64,000 nucleotides of DNA from Pithys albifrons albifrons. Taxonomy: Eukaryota; Chordata; Aves; Passeriformes; Thamnophilidae. This document shows positions 52,401 to 61,400 of this stretch, in pieces (the stretch's first letter is position 1; every line of letters begins with the position of its first letter). Under the pieces are notes generated by a model, which did not search any database, was not told the origin of the DNA, and saw only the letters and a program-made list of their open reading frames with translations. The position numbers and the translations under genes are program-made. Where the stretch lies: assembly GCF_047495875.1 (NCBI RefSeq), contig NC_092465.1, forward strand, positions 11,850,660 to 11,914,659, read 5' to 3'.

Positions 52401-55400
52401 ACCCATAAAGCACTGTCCTCCAGAAATAATTCCATTACAGAAAGGACATGGGCAAACACTTAAAAACTTTGTTTTAAAATATAATCATAGTTTACACTTA
52501 ACAGCTTCTGCTATTTAGTTTTCACAGGCATGAATACATTTTGTTCATATCCTCCTCTCTAAGAGGTAAGCAAGCATCATTGGCTCAGTTTCCCTGGAGA
52601 GGGAACTGAAGCATGATGTTTTTAAAGAGTACAAATCCCACTGACAATACAGACAGGTGACCTTCAGTGCTGTGGTGGGACCTTACAATGAATTAGCAAC
52701 AATGGAAACATCTTGGGACTCCAGCAAAATCCCAGAGGAACAGGCACTATTCTGTGAGACTGGCAATTTCTTGCACTTCCACACATCTTGGTAATCCCCC
52801 AGGAAAAAAATTTCTCTTGAGAGGGACACAGCTTGTCTGCCTGCCAGCAGTGGCAGAGCAAGAAAACAGAGTGATGGAGAATAAGCAGAGAGAAATGTTT
52901 TTCTCAGTTCCCAAGGAAGATTCCAGGGAACAGAACAGCTTTGAATTTCTCCAGAGCTGTTCAGCATAAGAATTGTAATCAACTGTGACAACACAGCACT
53001 ATCTTGGAGCTCTCACATTTTCATCTGCCCTGCAGAAGTGGAGGAAGCAATATATTTCAGGAAACAATGCTCATCCCAGCACAGGGCCCTGTTAGAAGGA
53101 GACATAGCTGACATCTTCCACATGTCAGCACCAGTTCAAAAACTATTATGGTGCCATATTTCCCAGCACTTCTGCACTATTCTGCAGCATTCAACCCCTA
53201 TGTTAGGATTTCCTTGGGGTCTTCTAAACCCCAAGAGTAAGCTTGCAGCAAGAGAATAGTAAGGCAGAGTCCACACCACAGCAACTAGCAGGAGCAATGC
53301 TACTGCATTCGGAAGGAGCAGAAAAAGGCCATTGGTCCCATGAGAAAAATAAAAATGAGACAGAAAAAGAAAATACAATCTAAGGGTTATTTCCTACCCT
53401 GTAGTATCTTTTACCTGCATTTGGTCAGGCTGAAGGACATATATTCCCTGAAACAAAAAGATATTCCAAATGATTCATAAACACTATAATATATCAGTGC
53501 ATATGGCAAATAAGCAATTGGTCCCATAGAGGCCTCAGCAGCCAAGGTGGTTTCCTCAAATGCTTTATGTTGGCTTTAGCGCTGATATTGTGCTCTTGAC
53601 ACTTGTCGTCTAAGGACACAGTGTTTAATAAGACCATTTTGCAGGAGGAAGCTACACTCAATCCTGGATATTTGGCAGCTGTGACACAGCCCATGACAGG
53701 TACTGAGGCCCATCTTTCAGACTGCCTGAGCCATGAACAAGGTGAGTGGACAAGATTGGGTGTGTTAGTGTCCAAGCTGGGATGTGGGCTTAGAGCATCC
53801 TCCATCTCTGTTTCTATAATGAGAAAAGCCTAAATCCTGCACAAGAGTGTTCCCAAGCCTCAGGATGTTATATACTCTGCTGACATTTCTCCCAAGCTCC
53901 CAAAAGGATAACAAAAACCATCCTTGAGTCAGTGGGCTGCACAAACAACTCCTTCCTCCTTCCATCTGCACCTCACAGGCTTTGGTCCACTGTGACTTTT
54001 TGGTTTGAGCCAAGAGTCCCCAAAACCTCACCCTTGCATCACTATACCCAGCCCCCACAATTGGGCAAGGTCAAAAGGGATGGACAGAGGGATCCCAGAA
54101 CCCAGGGAGGGACTGGTGTTTGTCTGAACTCCACAAAATGCTTTTCATTTGACATTAAGATGAAGAGAATGGGAGGCAGAGGGAGTAGAGAAAAGAAATT
54201 AGAAAGGAAATACTATCTTTCCAAAAAGTGCTGTGGGGATTTGTCTCCTGTCTGCCAGAATTTTCCTGCGCTGAGTCTAGAACAGCTGCCTGTCTGCCTG
54301 CAGCTGTCTCCTGGGAAAGTGGAAACTCCTGGTCACAGCAAAGGAGTCAATTAAGAATATCAGTCAAATATCCCCACTTGCTACTTCATTCCCACTACAG
54401 AAATGTATCATTAGTAAACAAGCCTGCAAATTATTCATCTGACACTAAATCATTCCGTGTTTGACTCCAAACTTTCTAGCTGAGCCTTTGTCTACAGAAC
54501 AGAAAATCATGAATTCCGAAAACCCTTAGGCTGGGATAACCCTAATGCTCAAGTTAATTCTCACCTTCTTGAGTTGGGACAACTCAGGAGGGGAGAGTGG
54601 ATGAGGCTGAAACAAAAGCCAAAAAGCTATCCAAGTTGGTGTGACAAAAAAAGCCCTGAATATGTCCTTCTCCACTCAGGAGGGTTAATGGTGTCTCCTG
54701 GTGATCCTTAGCTCTCCTGCTGATGGATCACTAAGTGCATGTGAGCAAATCAGCAGAAGATGAAGATTTTAGATATACACCACAAAGACTGCCTGGACTT
54801 AAGTTGTTTTGTCTTTCTGAGGTGGATAAGTATTATCCAAGGTGTAGTCTTTTTCATGCCTCATTTGAACTAATTAAGCCTAATGAGTATAACATGTTGT
54901 GAGCCCAATTTTTAACAGGAGTGGCCTACAAGGTCTCAAATTTGGGGTTTAAAGTCAATTTTAAACTGGAAAATGGTGATTTACAATCCTAGATTCTGAT
55001 GTGAGCATCCACATGTAAGATCCAGATAGCCTGTTACAGTATTTATGACTGGAAACCAGCCCTGTACAATGGCATCTCTGGACAGATAGCTGATCTACCT
55101 TTATCTGCGACTGCAGCCTGCACCATTTGCCATTCACACCTTTGAACAACTAATTGATCCTCATCACCTCTCTACCCTATACACAAGACTCCTGCTGGTT
55201 TTGAGAGGCTTCATTAATGTATCACCAAGCAATCCAGAGCAGAAATATAGAACTACAACAGCTCTAGTTAGACCTTAAAAAGGCTGTGCGACTTCTCTGT
55301 GGGGGCAGCAGGCTGAAAATCCCACCTGTTCCAGGTTACAGAGTGACTGGTTGCCCAAAGGCCAGTACTGCTGACCTTGCAGGCTGCTGATGGGTCCCCA

Positions 55401-58400
55401 GCCCTTGCTCCTTGCAAAGATGAGCTGTGATGAACTGAACATGGCTGCACAGAGCCTCTCACTTCTAATCACCAAAAGTCCAACTCACCCTTGATTCATC
55501 AAGCAGATGCTCTTAGTACTGCAAGGCTCTGGTTAAAAAGCAAGAGCAGTGATGTTACTACTAGTCTTACCAGCCCTGGTGACGTTAAGTACTTACAAAA
55601 TCAGCATTCATTTTTGTGGCTTGCAAAGTCCACCTGGATCCCTAAGGAGAAAAGAGATAGCTGTAAAGGCTTCAAGATGTCTTATGGGACCAGAAAACAT
55701 GGGGACAGAGAAGATTACAGTGCTGGAAATCTTATGTCCCGTCTACTCCTTCCCTTCCCTGTAACACCTGTTGGTGGGCAAGACACATTCTCCCTTCTCA
55801 CCCTCCTGTGCCAGACACCTGGCAGGACTGTGAAGGGATGGCCATCAGGGATGGTGGAAGGCCCTGGACCCCCAGTAAGAGCATGACCCTCTTTCTCCCC
55901 CACATGCTTTGGTGTTACCCTGGTAGTACCGAGGTGCAAACCCAGACTGGCAGACAGACCTGTACACACTGTACTGTACCTGCTGATCAAACAGGGCCCA
56001 GAACATTGGCAGTGGTATGAAGAGGAAGAGAACACGTGTCACCATTTTAACCTCCCCAATCAGCTGTTTCTAAAAAGGGAACAAGAGACAAAAAGGTAAG
56101 GTGAGGTTGTAAAGTGAACAGGTGATTCTAGGCACATGAGAACTCCTATTTCTTTCTGTATGGCAGTTCTTCATTGCACTTACTCGTGATATTGGACACG
56201 TTTGCTATTCTGCATTTCAATGCAGCACCTAAACTGTCCATTAAGGGTCAGGAGAGTACAGATGTGGGAAGGGACATAAAAATGTGAGCCCGGTGCATGA
56301 GAGGAGTGGTGTGGCCAGGTCAGTCTTACTGTCTCCCCTGTCTGTTTGCCTGAGTCCCTCCCTTCCCCCTCCAAACCTGCCAGGTGGGGCACTGCTTACC
56401 GAGTATTTTTCCGATGCCCAGTCCAGCCAGTGATCTCTCTTTGGAATCTCATGGGAGCGGTTTTTCAGCCGGTTTTTAATAGCAAACTAGGGAGAAAAAC
56501 AGGCAAGTAACTCACTTGTGCCATACCTGCCTTTGTTACATTCCCCAACTCAAGGCTGCCCTCCCCATCCCCAAACGTAAGTATTTCCAGACAATTGCAG
56601 GGGGGTTTGCTGAATGCTTTGAAAATCTCAGATTGGATGCTTTAAGATTAATTCTTTGCAGGGAATTTTCTGACATGGGTAGATTAAAGGTATGATGTGG
56701 GAATGAATCATAGAATTATAGAGTATTCTGAGTTGGAACGGACCCACAAGGATCATTGATGTCCAGCTCCTAGCCTGTTTATGCTGTGTGTTCCAGTCAC
56801 TGGACACACTGGACACAGCCATCCTGGCAAAAAGAGTGGCAGATCTCACTTAGAAATCCTGTCTCTTAAGATCTCTCCTATTTCCCCAAGGTAAACCTGG
56901 CACTAGGGTTGACCTAGATAAAAAGAAAACATCGGCTGTTAGCAACAGCTTCCTGAAATAGAAACATCATTATCCACCTAATAATAAGAGTATTTTTTCA
57001 CATACTGTATTCAGCTCACACACTGAAACACAATTGATAAGGCTCTAATGCAACTTCAGCAGGTGTCTCTTGCATTTACATGAACATGCTGAATGTGCAT
57101 AATATGAATGTGTGCTATTACTGTCTGCTGAACTGATAAACCAGTAAAATTATTTAGCTGAAAAAAGGGAGTCATATCTAATACTCTGAGTTTCTGAATT
57201 TTCCTTTCAGTTCAGTCTCAACCAGCATTTGCCACAAGCAGTTATACTGACATCAACTGAACAGTTCATGGAGCTAAGAAGAAACAATTCAAATGCTGAA
57301 AAAATAAACTAGAACCTAAATGTGTTTCTTATTCCTTACTGTTCATCAGAGAGATACTCAGAAGCAGCATACAGAACTCCAAAAGCCATGTCCCCTTTGG
57401 CTTTGCACTTTTCTGTCCTGCAACCTCAGAGTCATGCATGAAAAAGAGAATGGCACACACTTACACCAATGCATTTGCACACTTCCAGTAAGACGTTCCC
57501 TTGTGGTGGTGTTTTTCTGTACAGTCCACTTCCAGCAATGAACACAACTGAAAAAATATAATCCAAATGGGAATTCACATGGCTGAAGCTCAGTCCCGCA
57601 CTGGCTTCTGGGAAGGATCCCCCAACCCTGTTTTCAACAGAAATGCTCTGCCCTTGGGGCTTACAGGATTGCGCTTTTAACCAAATGAATGTACAGGAGT
57701 CCTTTAATGCCTTCCAGAAGAAAGAAAATGCAACATCCTACAGGAGGCAGTGTGATCCCTAGGAAATCACCATCATCTTCTCATGATCTGCTCTGGAACA
57801 ACAGGCAGCTCCTCACCTGATTCTTGCTGGGAATCAAAACTTTGAAAATTCGCTCCATCTGTGCTTTTTGTAGACTAAACTTAACATACAATCCACACTG
57901 AATTGCTGCACCTGGTGCTGGAAATCAGCCTTTACTCACTGCAAGTGTGTGAGGATTAATCCAGATATAACATGGGCACTGTGTTCTTGCATTTCACACA
58001 CATTTCAACAGAAGCTGCCATGAAGGTCACTGCATCACATACAGGTGTTAACAGAAATTACCTCTATTTATGATTTCCACAAAGGTTTATACAATTTAAG
58101 ATACTGTTCTGCCTTAGTTTACTCCTCAAAGCACAAAAAATGTCAGACCAAGACGTCAAAATCCTGTCAGAGATAGAGCTACCTGATTATGTATCATTTA
58201 TCCAGCTCTGTGAGAGCCCATGAGCACATTGTAATTCCAAAGACATTAGCAGGGAGAAGCACAATAAAAGCTGACCATGAAATCCATACAACAAACCAAC
58301 CTCAATTTTTAAAACAAACCCAATTGCCTGGTCAGTCCACAGCCAGTGGAGAACAGCAGGCACCTCTTTCCTAACACAGGAGGCCTGGGACTCTTCAGGG

Positions 58401-61400
58401 AACTCACCTTTTCTCTTTCCTAACTATGAAGACCTTGAGCATCCAGGTTTGACATGCAGACCCATGAGAGACCTCTGAAGTCAGTTTAGATGAGTTGCAC
58501 TTTGCACTCCTGCAAACTCACCCAGAGTGGGTAGCTGCACTACCTAATTTCTAGCATCTACCTGTGAAGCTGCTGGTGCCTCTAAAAGGTGATCATTAGG
58601 TTTGCTGAAGTACCTTCTAGCAATGCCATTGACTCCTTTGAGAGCTGAGGTTCCTGCATTAGGTTTGGCATTTGGAATTAAATAGTATCAATCTGCCCCA
58701 CCTTTCAGAAACTGAGGCAGTCCAGTAAACCTCATTCTGTAAGAATGTCATTCTGTCTCTAAACCTATCCTTCCTTTCCATCATCATGGGGAGAGGGCCA
58801 GTCAGGGCAGAAAGGGTATTTTATGCAGCTCAGCATGCTGCTCACATAGTCAAATATATCACTTCCCAGAGCATTTTAGCATGTTACAAAAGAACACAGA
58901 GCTGCTTTGCTGGGCAGGCCATGGAATCTGGCAGCAGGACACTAGCTAAAAACACATTTCGATTGATGCCCTCACTGAAACTGCAATATTTACACATTCA
59001 TTTTCTCCTGGGCAACTACCAGTCTGCTAGAAACATTCATCACACAATGGTGCACAGAGGAGCCTGTGCTGCCTTAAACTCATAGGAGCAGGCCACAGGG
59101 GAAAACAGAAGCTTCTTAGGCCTGTGACCATGCACTTTTTTGAAAATAATTGCTGTAACGTTAGCTGTGGCCTGATGACATTTCTTCAGTTTGCTGACTC
59201 TTCTCCCTGATGGAAATTTGAGTGGAGCCAGCAACATATACATTCTCTGGGGGATTAACTTTTCAAATCACAGATGCTGTGGTGAAATCACACAATTGCG
59301 TGGTCTCAGTGAAGCAACAACCTGAATGAGAAGTCCCCCCATGCTGTGTCAAAAGCTCACAAATAGAGTGTAATAAGGGGACTGCACCTTGCAGCTGTTA
59401 ACAATAAGAATGTGGAGATTGCTGAGTATTTTGTAAGGGTTGAAGAACAAATCTTGACAAGTACATTAATGGGGCTAAGATGCAAGCTTTAGGAAGCAGG
59501 GGGTTTGTGGCTGCCTCCTCACACTTGGACAATAAGGACTTTTTATTGCAACATAATAATAAGTTGTCAATGTAATCGTGGGAATTACTTTAGCCAAGCA
59601 AAGTGAGACAGCTCAAAACAAAGTAACATCTCATTCAGCTCCTTCTGTGATTTCTGTGGCTCACAGATGCAGCAGGAAAAGTCTGAGACATTAAAGGTGT
59701 CCTGGAGCTTCACAGAGCCCATGGCAAGGTTAGAAGCAACATGTAAAGCTTCTCTTTTATAAGCTGGGGGACTCTGAGGACTGCTCAGATTGTAGTTCAA
59801 AGGCCAAGTCTGTTCACAGGCAAAGCTGCAAGCCATGAGGAGAATAATTTTGGTGCCTTCCTTTGGACTAGAGCAAAGAAACTGTGTTGTGAAACATCCA
59901 TCAGACCACCCCCTTAACAGTATCATGATAGTGTATTGCAGTAAAACCACGGTTTGCCCACTATCAGTGAACTACTGATCTCTTTGCTGTTCTGAACTGT
60001 GAAATTGTTGGGTGACCTTGAACCCCTTGCATTTCCCCTCACAGAATTAGTGAATGTGTGCATTTCCTCATCTATCCATGCACTCAAAATGGTAACTTCT
60101 ATTACAAGTGTTATTGTTTCCACTCACCAAGTGCCAACACCATCAGTGCTGCTGGGACGCCAAAAGCCAGGGCATAACAATCCTCTCCAAAACATTTCAC
60201 ATCCCCTGTAAAAGAAGTCAGAAATAAAAACACCTCATTACAGTCAGACTTATGTTACTGGGGCTTTTGATTTGCTTCCCTAAATCAGTCAGTTCCCCTG
60301 GCTTTAAATCTTCTTTGCTGGTTCTTGACACTGTGAATTGAATCTCCTTGAAACAGTTGTCCTCCCTTGATGAAGACAATTTGGAAGGGTTAGAGTCTGC
60401 CAGCAAAAGCAGCTGATAACTGGATATTGATGAGAATGGTAGAAGGGAGGAGGCAGACAAATAGGTATAAAGAAGTACTAGGAACTGTAATTGGGGTAAA
60501 AAAGCAACATTTAAAATAACCTGAAGCCATTCAGTATTTGCCTAGATCTAAATAACCAGTGCTGTAGATCCACATTACTTGTGCCAGTTTCATGAGTTAT
60601 TGAATGAAAAACCTGAATCTGATTTCATAGCAATCTTCAGTGTAGAAAGTGGAAGCCAGTGCCTGTAACTGTGCAAGTGGGAGCACAGGAGTAGTCTTAG
60701 AACTCCAGTTCCCTTTCTTCCCACCTTCCTAGCCTCACTAGGGACAGTCTGCTCCAAACACTAGGTCTTGCAGCAACCCATCAGGAACCCAGGTGTACTA
60801 CAGCATGGGGTTGAGCAATTTGAGCTATGGATCACTGACACCCTGTGCCTCTTGGACCAGTTCAGTTCTCACATCATGAGAATTTAGCGCCCCAGTTGCA
60901 GGCAGCAAGCCAGCAGTGAGGTCTGTGTTCCTATGCCAGTGGCTAGAAATGACTGGATTCTTACATGGATTAATAACAAAATGGCTAAAATAAGCCAACA
61001 GAGCTAACAGGAGACCAATCCATGAATCCTTCATTGCTCCTATTTGTTGTAGCTGGGCAGCCATGCTCAGCTGTATAGCTGTGTGCATGCAGAGCATTTA
61101 TTTACCTGCCTTCAGTGAATCAGCTGAAATCCCATAAATCTGGGAGAGGCATTATGGGCACACTGAACTTTTGACATGCTAAATGAGTTGGACCTCTCCA
61201 CCTAGAAGTATACATTTCACATTTCTGCCAAATATCTACAAACAGCATTTCTTGCTCTTCCAAGAAGAGCTTTCACACTTAGCAAAAATTTTACTCTTCC
61301 CCCATCCTCTCCACCTCAATTCCATGTTGTAACTAGTTTATTGCTGGGCTGTATTGGCACAATTTTGATGTTCGAAGGGGACTGGATTGTCATCTGCCCA

